Shown here: piece after piece, positions 6,479 to 13,744 of the stretch
Layout: every line of letters begins with the position of its first letter
Position numbering within the stretch: position 1 is the stretch's first letter
Assembly: GCA_963974595.1 (NCBI GenBank)
Contig: CAXBDA010000053.1
Location: 1 to 22,738, forward strand
Length of the DNA: 22,738 bases
Reading direction: 5' to 3'
Source of the DNA: PZPK01 sp963974595
GTDB lineage: Bacteria; Pseudomonadota; Gammaproteobacteria; Pseudomonadales; Oleiphilaceae
Made by a program: the position numbers and the translations under genes
Notes under the pieces: model-generated
What the model was told of the DNA's origin: nothing
Database searches by the model: none
Seen by the model: the letters and a program-made list of their open reading frames with translations, nothing else

Positions 6479-7753
6479 ATGCCAGAATTATTGTTGTCAT
6501 CTTTGCCTGGAAAAGACCTGTCTTTAAATACTAAGTCCAAGCCCTTGGATACTTCCGTTGAAACGCTTGAAAGCCCGGCTAATGCTAATAAGTTTACTAA
6601 TATGCTATCTTCTGTTGTTAGTCAATTGAATCCAGATAAGGCTGAATTAGACGAAGGTATGCAAAGAAAAGAACTACTCTCATCACTTGAAAAGCTCTCT
6701 GAAGAATTGTCTCAATTTGATTTAGATATTGCAGAATTATCAGAATTGACATCGTTTTTAAATGGGAATGATTTAACCACTCAAGGGCTTGGTGAGGGGC
6801 AATTAGGCGTAAGTTTGCCGGATTTTTTTAAGCAACTTCAAACGAAAATAAACGATCTAAGTAATGCTATTAATGAGCAGGAAGGTTTGCCAGCAGATCA
6901 ATTAAGCGGTCTTGACTTTGCTCTTTCGCAGCTAAGCCAAATAATTAATGTTGTTAGTTACAAGGATGAAGCTCAGAAGCAAGGTGTCACACCGACATTG
7001 CTCGGTTTTTCATTCAATTCAGGAAATGGGCGAAGCGATGGCAGTAATTGGCAGAAATATGATCCACAACAAATGTCTCAGAATGGCCTGATTTCAGCAG
7101 ACAACGTTTCTGATACTGGTTTGATGCCCGAGCAACTAGTGCCTAAAACAGATCGCTCTTTTCAGCTTCAAATGGAGCAGTTAGTGGTAGAAAAAACATT
7201 TGATGAAACTGATAAAACAAATGTATTTGTTGATACGGATTTGGAGGTTAAAGATAGAGCGGTTAATAATTTTTCAGATCTTCAGCTTAAGTCAGCAGGT
7301 GAGGGGCTTAAACAGTATTCAACAACCTTAAGTACGCCGGTTACTGCTCAAAACTGGAGTGATGAGCTTAGCCAGAAAGTTGTATGGTTTTCTGGGCGTA
7401 ATATTAGTGCAGCAGAAATGCATCTTAATCCTGCCGAGCTGGGGCCTATTGATGTGAAAATTAATGTTCAGAATGATGTTGCATCGATTACTTTTAATGT
7501 AAGCAATTCATCCGTAAAAGATTTATTAGAATCAAGTGTTGTCCGTCTGCGTGAGATGATGGAGGCCAATGGTATTAATGTTGGCGAGGTAAGTATTGAC
7601 TCTAATGCCAGAGGGAATTCAGGGCAACAAGGTTCAGGTGACGATAGGCCTGAATTTGCAGGATCGGGAAGAGATATGAGTGAATTAGATGAAGATGTGG
7701 TGGAACAAACTATGACACTTAAAGAAACAAATTTAGTCGATTATTTCGCTTAA
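6479..7753 (+). CDS. fliK: flagellar hook-length control protein FliK
   Basis: This 424-residue protein acts as an export ruler: it measures hook length and, through FlhB, switches secretion from hook to filament subunits. The C-terminal hook-length domain lies at about 285-382 and contains LSQKVVWFSGRNISAAEMHL, then LGPIDVKINV and LLESSVVRLREMM, a typical FliK core. The N-terminal two thirds is low-complexity, rich in Ser, Gln, Leu and Asp, and poorly conserved, as usual for FliK. The tail after about 385 is Gly- and acid-rich. AGGA lies 10 nt before the ATG. It is preceded by a sigma-54 promoter candidate and followed by a 164-bp gap with another, so it may be transcribed alone or with fliL onward. 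Confidence 0.9.
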   Translation: MPELLLSSLPGKDLSLNTKSKPLDTSVETLESPANANKFTNMLSSVVSQLNPDKAELDEGMQRKELLSSLEKLSEELSQFDLDIAELSELTSFLNGNDLTTQGLGEGQLGVSLPDFFKQLQTKINDLSNAINEQEGLPADQLSGLDFALSQLSQIINVVSYKDEAQKQGVTPTLLGFSFNSGNGRSDGSNWQKYDPQQMSQNGLISADNVSDTGLMPEQLVPKTDRSFQLQMEQLVVEKTFDETDKTNVFVDTDLEVKDRAVNNFSDLQLKSAGEGLKQYSTTLSTPVTAQNWSDELSQKVVWFSGRNISAAEMHLNPAELGPIDVKINVQNDVASITFNVSNSSVKDLLESSVVRLREMMEANGINVGEVSIDSNARGNSGQQGSGDDRPEFAGSGRDMSELDEDVVEQTMTLKETNLVDYFA

Positions 7754-7851
7754 CTGCTTTTGGTCTGCTAATTTCTTAACTATCGTCTAAACTAGTAAAA
7801 TGAGAAAGGTATAGAGCCTTAAGTTAATATTTTATTAGCAAGGTTATCTAA

Positions 7852-7868
7852 GTGGTATGTAACTTGCT
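7852..7868 (+). promoter_or_regulatory. sigma-54 promoter candidate for fliL operon
   Basis: GTGGTATGTAACTTGCT has GG at 7854-7855 and GC at 7866-7867 with 10 bases between. The -12 element TTGCT is perfect, and TGG and the A and G of the -24 side match. It lies 50 bp upstream of the fliL GTG start, giving a predicted start near 7879. The fliL-M-N-O-P-Q-R-flhB operon is the natural target. Confidence 0.6.
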
Positions 7869-7917
7869 GCATGTAGTGAATAACAGCAGCTTTAAACGAT
7901 ATTGACGGGAATTTGGC

Positions 7918-8427
7918 GTGGCTGAAGATAATACAGAGCAAACTGAAGAGACAGGAAGCAAATCTAAAAAGAAAGTGATCATTGTTATTATTCTAGTGGC
8001 AATACTAGCGATTGGTTTATCGGTTGGTGTGACGCTGTTTCTATTGAGTGATGGCAGTGATAGTAATGATGGCGCAGAAGAGTCGACCGTGCCAGAAGAG
8101 CCGGTTAAAATGCCTGCTAGTTACTTGGATATAAAGCCCGCTTTTCTAGTAACGTTTAATGTTGAGGGTCGGCAGAGATATATGCAAATATCCTTATCTG
8201 TTTCCAGTCGAGATGCGTCTGCATTTAATGCCTTGGAATATCATATGCCCTTGATTCGTTCGCGTTTAATTAGTACTTATGGTGGTATGGATTTTAATAC
8301 CATAAAAACAGAAGCAGGCAAGGTTGATTTACAGCTTAAAACTGTCGAAATTATTAATGTTGTCTTAGAAAGTGAAGGCAGTGCTCCAATAGAAAATGTC
8401 TACTTTACGAATTTTGTATTGCAGTAA
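7918..8427 (+). CDS. fliL: flagellar basal body-associated protein FliL
   Basis: This 169-residue single-pass inner-membrane protein sits next to the stator and supports motor torque. A short charged cytoplasmic N-terminus (to about residue 21, ending SKKK) is followed by one transmembrane helix at about 22-45. An acidic linker and the periplasmic FliL domain follow from about 65 (YLDIKPAFLVTFN) to the end. It begins with GTG at 7918, supported by GGGA at 7907-7910, 7 nt upstream. No in-frame ATG offers a better start. It heads the gene run reaching flhB; the gap to fliM is 79 bp and holds no promoter I would defend. Confidence 0.93.
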   Translation: MAEDNTEQTEETGSKSKKKVIIVIILVAILAIGLSVGVTLFLLSDGSDSNDGAEESTVPEEPVKMPASYLDIKPAFLVTFNVEGRQRYMQISLSVSSRDASAFNALEYHMPLIRSRLISTYGGMDFNTIKTEAGKVDLQLKTVEIINVVLESEGSAPIENVYFTNFVLQ

Positions 8428-8506
8428 CAAAATAAGATTAGATTTAGAATGAACCTTACACGTTTTAAATAGAGCGTTTTACTAATTCAATAAACCGGAT
8501 GCGAAT

Positions 8507-9502
8507 GTGCAAGATTTATTATCACAAGATGAAATAGATGCTTTATTGCACGGTGTTGATGATGGAGATATCGACACCGATGATGATGTTGATGAAGAAG
8601 GCATACGCAATTATGATCTAGCGAGTCAGGATCGTATTGTTCGTGGTCGCATGCCAACCTTGGAAATGATCAATGAACGTTTTGCCCGTTATACACGAAT
8701 TAGTCTATTTAACCTGCTGCGTCGCAATGCGGATGTTTCAACCGGAGGCGTCCAAATTATGAAGTTCGGGGAGTATATTCATACTCTATACGTCCCAACC
8801 AGTTTGAATATTGTAAAGCTTCGCCCTCTTCGAGGTTCGGGTTTGTTCATCTTTGATGCCAAACTTGTCTTTAAGTTAGTGGATAATTTTTTTGGTGGAG
8901 ATGGTCGACACGCTAAAATTGAAGGTCGTGAGTTCACACCGACAGAAATTCGTGTTGTTCATATGGTATTAGAGCAAGTTTTTATCGATATGAAAGAAGC
9001 TTGGAGTGCCGTTTTTAAACTCGATTTTGAATATGTGAACTCTGAAGTAAATCCGTCTATGGCAAATATTGTTAGCCCCAGCGAAGTCGTTGTCATCAGT
9101 ACCTTTCATATTGAACTTGATGGTGGTGGTGGTGATCTTCATTTAGCGATTCCTTATTCGACTATTGAGCCTATTCGGGAAGTTCTTGATGCAGGTGTTC
9201 AAAGTGATGTAGATGATGTTGACGAGCGTTGGATGACAACCATACGCAAAGATCTTTTGAATGCTAAGGTTCCGGTAAATGTCACGGTGCTTGAGGATAA
9301 AATATCTTTGCGCGATGTTGCTAAAATTAAAGCAGGGGATATTATACCGATAGATTTTCCCGAGTTTGTGACCGTATCAGCTAATAAAGTTCCCATGTTT
9401 AAAGCGCGCCTTGGGCAGAGTAATGGTGCATTGGCCGCAAAGATTGAAGAACGCATAATACGCCCTAAAAACGTATCAACGATGGTAGAAAGCGATGAGT
9501 GA
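8507..9502 (+). CDS. fliM: flagellar motor switch protein FliM
   Basis: This 331-residue component of the cytoplasmic C-ring binds phosphorylated CheY and sets rotation direction. The N-terminal CheY-binding peptide is intact: LLSQDEIDALLHG at 4-16. An acidic spacer follows, then the middle domain (about 45-235) with the GGDG loop at 130-133, and a C-terminal SpoA-like domain from about 250 (LNAKVPVNVTVLEDKISL). The GTG at 8507 gives the family's usual N-terminus, QDLLSQDEIDALL, and has GGAT 6 nt upstream. Its end overlaps the fliN start by 8 bp, pointing to coupled translation. Both CheY proteins of this window are possible ligands; CheY2 is the closer match to motor CheYs. Confidence 0.96.
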   Translation: MQDLLSQDEIDALLHGVDDGDIDTDDDVDEEGIRNYDLASQDRIVRGRMPTLEMINERFARYTRISLFNLLRRNADVSTGGVQIMKFGEYIHTLYVPTSLNIVKLRPLRGSGLFIFDAKLVFKLVDNFFGGDGRHAKIEGREFTPTEIRVVHMVLEQVFIDMKEAWSAVFKLDFEYVNSEVNPSMANIVSPSEVVVISTFHIELDGGGGDLHLAIPYSTIEPIREVLDAGVQSDVDDVDERWMTTIRKDLLNAKVPVNVTVLEDKISLRDVAKIKAGDIIPIDFPEFVTVSANKVPMFKARLGQSNGALAAKIEERIIRPKNVSTMVESDE

Positions 9503-9977
9503 TGATAATTCTCAAGATGGTATGAGCGAAGATGAAAAACTAGCCGCCGAGTGGGAATCAGCAATGGAAGAATCCGGCGATTCTGAAGATAATGTTGAAG
9601 ATGAATGGGCTGCGGCAATGGCAGAAGCTGATGCCGTCGAAGGCGGTGATGACGATATTAAAGCGGCACCATTAGAGTCATTCAAACCTTCTGATGGTGT
9701 TAAGCAGGGGAATATGGCTCCAGACTTAGATGTCATTCTAGATATTCCTGTCACTATATCGATGGAAGTCGGAAATACCTCGATACCCATTAGAAACTTA
9801 TTACAATTAAATCAAGGCTCGGTTATCGAATTAGACAGGCTTGCCGGTGAACCCTTGGATGTCCTAATCAATGGTACCTTGATAGCTCATGGCGAGGTGG
9901 TTATGGTGAATGAAAAATTTGGGATACGTTTGACGGATGTCGTTAGTCCAACAGAACGTATTCGCCGATTGGGTTAG
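9495..9977 (+). CDS. fliN: flagellar motor switch protein FliN
   Basis: This 160-residue C-ring protein works with FliM in switching and in docking the export ATPase complex. The C-terminal SpoA domain lies at about 77-155 (DVILDIPVTISMEVG to LTDVVSPTERIRRLG). The N-terminal 70 residues are strongly acidic and contain a related short element twice, AAEWESAMEE (17-26) and EDEWAAAMAEA (35-45). This N-terminal part is longer than in E. coli FliN (137) but usual in Pseudomonas-like groups. The ATG overlaps the fliM stop region (ATGAGTGA), so translation is probably coupled. fliO follows after 2 nt. Confidence 0.95.
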   Translation: MSDDNSQDGMSEDEKLAAEWESAMEESGDSEDNVEDEWAAAMAEADAVEGGDDDIKAAPLESFKPSDGVKQGNMAPDLDVILDIPVTISMEVGNTSIPIRNLLQLNQGSVIELDRLAGEPLDVLINGTLIAHGEVVMVNEKFGIRLTDVVSPTERIRRLG

Positions 9978-9979
9978 CA

Positions 9980-10555
9980 TTGAAAATATTAGCGACCATA
10001 CTAAACAGCCAAATAATGTTGTTTGCCGTTACTTGGCTGCTTTCATCTATTGTTCATGCTGAACCATCGCCTCAAGTAACGCTTAGTAAAGATGTAGCCG
10101 TTTTTACAAACTGGCCGATCATTCTGCTTGTTTTAATCGGTATGATAGGCTTTATTCTCGCCTTGGCATGGTTCGTTAAACGCTTTGGTGGTATGAGCTT
10201 TTCGGGGAACAGAGAGATGAAGGTTGTCACCTCTATTCCACTGGGAGCCAGAGAGCGAATAGCCTTAATAGATATTAAAGGCCAGCAATTTCTGATAGGC
10301 GTCACCACCCAGCAAATCAGCCATTTACATTCTTTCGGCGAAGCCGTTATACCACTCGACGTTAATAAAAAAGCAATTGGTCAACATGATTTTGCTGCAA
10401 AACTGCAGTCTGTTTTAAGTTCAGTTAAAGCAAATAATGCATCAGGCAATATGTCAGACAGCACATCAGACAATGTATCAGGCAACACATCAGACAATAC
10501 ATCAGGCAATACATCAGACAATACGACCCAAAATAGGAATGGTCATGCTTCTTAG
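9980..10555 (+). CDS. fliO: flagellar export gate assembly protein FliO
   Basis: This 191-residue membrane protein assists assembly of FliP in the export gate. An N-terminal hydrophobic stretch (about 12-25) ends in VHA-E and looks like a signal peptide with a type I cleavage site after A27. The FliO transmembrane helix lies at about 45-66, followed by FVKRFGG and the cytoplasmic FliO domain (SIPLGARERIALIDI). Residues 154-181 are seven four-residue repeats of the form x-S-[GD]-N, encoded by a 12-bp DNA repeat. The start is TTG at 9980 with GGGT just upstream; an ATG at 10016 (residue 13) is a possible alternative. The end overlaps fliP by 11 bp. Confidence 0.88.
   Translation: MKILATILNSQIMLFAVTWLLSSIVHAEPSPQVTLSKDVAVFTNWPIILLVLIGMIGFILALAWFVKRFGGMSFSGNREMKVVTSIPLGARERIALIDIKGQQFLIGVTTQQISHLHSFGEAVIPLDVNKKAIGQHDFAAKLQSVLSSVKANNASGNMSDSTSDNVSGNTSDNTSGNTSDNTTQNRNGHAS
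10439..10522. repeat. 12-bp tandem repeat, seven units, in the 3' end of fliO
   Basis: Seven consecutive 12-bp units of the general form ACATCAGRCAAT occupy 10439-10522. The last four (10475-10522) are the most regular, alternating ATCAGGCAA and ATCAGACAA. They encode ASGN, MSDS, TSDN, VSGN, TSDN, TSGN, TSDN in fliO. Since the period is a multiple of three, copy-number change keeps fliO in frame. The array ends 22 bp before the fliP start. Confidence 0.93.
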
Positions 10556-11288
10556 ACATATACTGGTTCTTTGTTTATTTGCTTTTGCTTCAACACACGC
10601 TTTGGCAGTAGATGTAGGTATAGAGGCTATTAAGCTAGTCACCAATAAAGATGGGTCACAAAGCTATTCAGTGACGATGCAGATATTAGCGTTAATGACT
10701 GCGCTAACATTTTTGCCTGCGATGCTGATGATGATGACGTCGTTTACGAGAATTATTATCGTGTTCTCAATATTGCGGCAAGCGCTGGGTCTTCAGCAAA
10801 CACCCTCAAATCAAATAGTCTTAGGTTTAAGTCTCTTTCTAACTTTTTTTATCATGTCTCCAGTACTCGAAAAGGTGAATCAAACGGCGATTCAACCTTA
10901 TCTTAATGAAAAACTAGCACCTTTAGAGGCGGTGAAAAAAGCGAGCGAGCCATTTAGAGAGTTTATGTTGGGCCAAACAAGAGAAGATGATATTGCTTTG
11001 TTTGTTAGAATTTCAGGTGTTGAATATGAATCGTTAGATGATTTACCTTTTACCGTCTTGATGCCTTCATTTGTAACAAGTGAGTTAAAAACAGCCTTCC
11101 AGATAGGCTTTTTGTTATTTTTGCCGTTTTTGATTATTGATATGGTGGTAGCCAGTGTTTTGATGGCCATGGGGATGATGATGTTGTCGCCCATGATTAT
11201 ATCATTACCGTTTAAAATTATGTTTTTTGTCTTGATAGATGGTTGGGCCCTTGTTATGGGAAGCTTAGCGGCGAGTTTTGGTATTTAA
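10545..11288 (+). CDS. fliP: flagellar export gate protein FliP
   Basis: This 247-residue core protein of the export gate forms the pore with FliQ and FliR. It begins with a cleavable signal peptide (MLLRHILVLCLFAFASTHALA, cleavage near residue 19-21), as in E. coli FliP (245 residues). The family core follows: LMTALTFLPAMLMMMTSFTR and LRQALGLQQTPSNQIVLGL, then two C-terminal hydrophobic segments. ATG 10545 is chosen because AGGA at 10535-10538 is 6 nt upstream and the N-terminus matches the family. The frame is open upstream to an ATG at 10437, but that would be a His/Gln-rich misreading of the fliO repeat placed in front of the signal peptide. It overlaps fliO by 11 bp. Confidence 0.95.
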   Translation: MLLRHILVLCLFAFASTHALAVDVGIEAIKLVTNKDGSQSYSVTMQILALMTALTFLPAMLMMMTSFTRIIIVFSILRQALGLQQTPSNQIVLGLSLFLTFFIMSPVLEKVNQTAIQPYLNEKLAPLEAVKKASEPFREFMLGQTREDDIALFVRISGVEYESLDDLPFTVLMPSFVTSELKTAFQIGFLLFLPFLIIDMVVASVLMAMGMMMLSPMIISLPFKIMFFVLIDGWALVMGSLAASFGI

Positions 11289-11338
11289 TACGGCTCTTTT
11301 ATTCAGAAGATAACAGTTATAAATATGCAGGAAAACCC

Positions 11339-11608
11339 ATGACGCCTGAAGTTGCGATAGATATTGTAAGTGATGCAATTTACATCATTCTCACGCTCGT
11401 CACGCTAATTTTGTTGCCAGGCTTGATTATCGGTCTGATTGTTAGTGTCTTTCAGGCTGCGACTCAAATAAACGAGCAGACGCTTAGCTTTCTACCCAAA
11501 TTACTGATTACGCTGTTTGTGCTGATTGCTGCTGGGCCGTATATGATGCAAAAAATCATAGATTATTCGGTAGATCTCATCCGCAATATACCCATTCTAA
11601 TAGGTTAA
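11339..11608 (+). CDS. fliQ: flagellar export gate protein FliQ
   Basis: This 89-residue, two-helix membrane protein of the export gate is exactly as long as E. coli FliQ. It begins MTPEVAIDIVSDAIYIILTLV and contains LPGLIIGLIVSVFQAATQINEQTLSFLPK, the family signature between its helices (about 16-40 and 53-75), quoted here as LIVSVFQAATQINEQTLSF. The ATG at 11339 has AGGA at 11329-11332, 6 nt upstream. The frame stays open 32 codons further upstream into fliP, but that extension is not FliQ-like. It lies 50 bp after fliP and 4 bp before fliR. Confidence 0.95.
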   Translation: MTPEVAIDIVSDAIYIILTLVTLILLPGLIIGLIVSVFQAATQINEQTLSFLPKLLITLFVLIAAGPYMMQKIIDYSVDLIRNIPILIG

Positions 11609-11612
11609 GCTT

Positions 11613-12401
11613 GTGGAATTCACTGATGCACAAATAGGCGCGTGGGTGGGGGCATTTGTGTGGCCTATGTTTCGTATTGCTAGCTTCCTGATGATTATTC
11701 CTGTGTTTGGTACCCAGCTTGTACCCATGCGTGTGCGTAGCGGGATGGCTTTATTGTTGGCCTTATTGGTAGCACCGCTTATCCCGGAAGTTCCTTTAGT
11801 TGATGCGCTTTCTCTCAATACCTTATTAATTACTGTTCAGCAGGTATTTATTGGTGCTCTGATGGGGTTTATGTTTGTTATGTTAATGCAAATATTTGTC
11901 GTGGCGGGGCAGTTAATTGCAATGCAGATGGGCTTGGGTTTTGCTTCCATGGTTGACCCTACAAATGGTGTAACCGTTACGGTCTTGTCTCAAATATATC
12001 TGGTTTGCGTTACCTTGATATTTCTAGCTATGAATGGTCACTTGGTCATGATCGAAACCATTGTTGAAAGCTTTCAGGTTTGGCCGATATCTCAGGATAT
12101 ATTAGGTGGAATTAGTGTTCAGCCCACAGAATTATGGTCATTCCTTATAAAAATTAATTGGCTTTTTGCGTCGGCGCTTTTGGTTGCGCTGCCTGTGATT
12201 ACCTCTGTTCTTATTGTTAACTTGTCGTTTGGTATTGTGACGCGAGCAGCGCCACAAATGAATGTATTTACGCTTGGTTTTCCGATAGGGATGATATTTG
12301 GCTTATTTTTGGTTTGGTCGAGTGTCACAGAGCTTGCGCCCATGTTTGAGCGTTTTAGTCGTGAACTCTTTGAGTTCTTCCGAGAAATAAAGGGGGGCTA
12401 G
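11613..12401 (+). CDS. fliR: flagellar export gate protein FliR
   Basis: This 262-residue polytopic membrane protein completes the FliP-FliQ-FliR pore. Five or six hydrophobic helices are visible, with FliR-typical stretches FRIASFLMIIPVFGTQLVP (about 21-39), GLGFASMVDPTNG in the middle, and RAAPQMNVFTLGFPIG near residue 215. Length matches E. coli FliR (261). The start is GTG at 11613 with AGGT 7 nt upstream. The 4-bp gaps on both sides (fliQ and flhB) indicate one transcript with coupled translation. Confidence 0.95.
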   Translation: MEFTDAQIGAWVGAFVWPMFRIASFLMIIPVFGTQLVPMRVRSGMALLLALLVAPLIPEVPLVDALSLNTLLITVQQVFIGALMGFMFVMLMQIFVVAGQLIAMQMGLGFASMVDPTNGVTVTVLSQIYLVCVTLIFLAMNGHLVMIETIVESFQVWPISQDILGGISVQPTELWSFLIKINWLFASALLVALPVITSVLIVNLSFGIVTRAAPQMNVFTLGFPIGMIFGLFLVWSSVTELAPMFERFSRELFEFFREIKGG

Positions 12402-12405
12402 TGGC

Positions 12406-13542
12406 ATGGCAGAAGGTGGTGACAGTAGTCAAGATAAATCCGAAGAGCCCACTGGCAGGCGAATTGAAAAAGCGCGTGAAGAAGGTCAGGTTCCCCGCTC
12501 GAAAGAATTAAATACCACTTTTATATTGATGGCTGGTGCGGCCGGTCTACTTATTTTTGGTTCGAGAATTGGCCAAAGCTTAATGGATGTTATGACGGCA
12601 AGTTTTACCTTTACGCGAGAAGCTGCGTTCGATACGAAGCAAATGAGTCTTTATCTTATGAATGCCGCGATAGAAGTGTCTGCAATTATTTTACCTTTTC
12701 TCGTTGTTTTATTTATGGCCGCTATTGTGGGGTCTGTTGTTTTGGGCGGCATGTTGTTTTCCGCGAAATCATTAATACCTAAGTTCAGTAAGCTCGACCC
12801 AATCAAAGGGGTTGGGAGAATGTTTTCGCTTAAGTCTTTAGTTGAACTTCTAAAAGCTATCGCTAAAGTAACGCTCGTGATGGTGTTTGCTGTCATTATT
12901 ATTCGTTCTCAAATGCCAGAGTTGCTTGGTTTAGGTCATGAGAATGTTGTGCCTGCGATGGTGCATGCTAGCCAAATTCTTGGTTGGAGCTTTTTTCTAT
13001 TGTCTTGTACGATGATTGTGATAGCGGCTGTGGATGTGCCTTTTCAAATTTATGATCACCTTAAAAACTTGAAAATGACCAAGCAAGAGGTAAAAGATGA
13101 ATATAAAGATACCGAGGGTAAACCTGAGGTCAAGCAAAAGATAAGGCAGTTGCAGATGGATATGGCGCAGCGTCGTATGATGCAGGATGTCCCTCAGGCC
13201 GATGTTGTCATTACTAATCCTACTCACTTTTCAGTCGCGCTAAGATATAATCCTGAAAAAGATGGCGCGCCTATTTTATTAGCAAAAGGTCATGATCATA
13301 TGGCTTTAAAAATAAGAGAAATTGCCAAAGCGCATGATATTGAGCAGGTTGCGGCTCCACCATTGGCCAGGTCGGTTTACCATCATGCCGATGTGGGTCA
13401 GGAGATCCCAAATGGTCTTTATTTGGCTGTTGCGCAGGTATTAGCCTATGTATTTCAGCTTAAGCAATTTAAGCGCCGCGTTTCTCCTCGCCCTAAAATG
13501 CCAGATTTCCCTATTCCTGATGACTTAAAGTTTAACCCTTAA
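12406..13542 (+). CDS. flhB: flagellar export switch protein FlhB
   Basis: This 378-residue inner-membrane export component cleaves itself to let FliK switch substrate specificity. The hydrophilic N-terminus carries EEPTGRRIEKAREEGQVPRS. Four transmembrane helices lie at roughly 35-54, 88-114, 143-165 and 188-210. The cytoplasmic domain contains the self-cleavage motif NPTH at 271-274, with cleavage between N271 and P272, followed by FSVALRY. The protein is complete and close to E. coli FlhB (382). A G-rich Shine-Dalgarno (AGGGGGG, 12391-12397) precedes the ATG. It is the last gene of the tightly packed fliM-flhB run; a 200-bp gap separates it from flhA. Confidence 0.96.
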   Translation: MAEGGDSSQDKSEEPTGRRIEKAREEGQVPRSKELNTTFILMAGAAGLLIFGSRIGQSLMDVMTASFTFTREAAFDTKQMSLYLMNAAIEVSAIILPFLVVLFMAAIVGSVVLGGMLFSAKSLIPKFSKLDPIKGVGRMFSLKSLVELLKAIAKVTLVMVFAVIIIRSQMPELLGLGHENVVPAMVHASQILGWSFFLLSCTMIVIAAVDVPFQIYDHLKNLKMTKQEVKDEYKDTEGKPEVKQKIRQLQMDMAQRRMMQDVPQADVVITNPTHFSVALRYNPEKDGAPILLAKGHDHMALKIREIAKAHDIEQVAAPPLARSVYHHADVGQEIPNGLYLAVAQVLAYVFQLKQFKRRVSPRPKMPDFPIPDDLKFNP

Positions 13543-13582
13543 CCCTTCTTATTGCGCTTGGTGTTAGTTTTTGCAATATAGT

Positions 13583-13610
13583 TTGACATCATTAAGTCAT
13601 TTTCTATCCT
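13583..13610 (+). promoter_or_regulatory. sigma-70 promoter candidate before flhA
   Basis: A perfect TTGACA at 13583-13588 is followed after 16 bases by TATCCT (13605-13610), a 4-of-6 match to the -10 element. The predicted start is near 13617. It lies in the flhB-flhA gap upstream of the intrinsic terminator, so it may drive a short leader or compete with the sigma-54 candidate next to it. Confidence 0.3.
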
Positions 13611-13640
13611 AACCAATTGTTTAAAAACATAATTGTTTGA

Positions 13641-13657
13641 TGGGTGTAATTATTGCA
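13641..13657 (+). promoter_or_regulatory. sigma-54 promoter candidate for flhA
   Basis: TGGGTGTAATTATTGCA has GG at 13643-13644 and GC at 13655-13656, 10 bases apart. The -12 side TTGCA is perfect; the -24 side matches less well than at fliK and fliL. The predicted start is near 13668, about 23 nt upstream of the terminator hairpin and 77 nt before the flhA ATG. Confidence 0.4.
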
Positions 13658-13690
13658 TGACTTAAGATTGAATTGAAAATAACGTTTTTT

Positions 13691-13714
13691 CGCCATCTTT
13701 ATGGCGTTTTTTTT
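13691..13714 (+). terminator. intrinsic terminator in the flhB-flhA gap
   Basis: CGCCAT (13691-13696), a CTTT loop, and ATGGCG (13701-13706) form a 6-bp hairpin with four G-C pairs, followed at once by eight T residues (13707-13714). This is a canonical rho-independent terminator for the + strand. It is 149 nt after the flhB stop and 30 nt before the flhA ATG, and it lies downstream of both promoter candidates in the gap. Confidence 0.8.
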
Positions 13715-13744
13715 AATAACTTCATTAATCTAAGAAGTAGTTGT

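Noticed and set aside
8495..8511. GG-N10-GC arrangement over the fliM start
   Set aside because: Only the four invariant bases and little else match, and the site would put the transcript start inside fliM.
9199..9618. 139-residue minus-strand reading frame across the fliM-fliN junction
   Set aside because: It lies wholly opposite two well-supported genes and its translation resembles no protein I recognise.
10437..10544. N-terminal extension of fliP
   Set aside because: It is the fliO repeat read in another frame; the signal peptide, length and Shine-Dalgarno all support the start at 10545.
11243..11338. N-terminal extension of fliQ overlapping fliP
   Set aside because: FliQ is 89 residues in its family and starts exactly at ATG 11339 with a good Shine-Dalgarno.
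13558..13576. TTGG...TTTTTGCA resembling a sigma-54 promoter after flhB
   Set aside because: GG and GC are separated by 11 bases instead of 10; a better-spaced site lies at 13641-13657.
13673..13744. N-terminal extension of flhA from a TTG
   Set aside because: It would translate the terminator hairpin and T tract and has no Shine-Dalgarno or family similarity.
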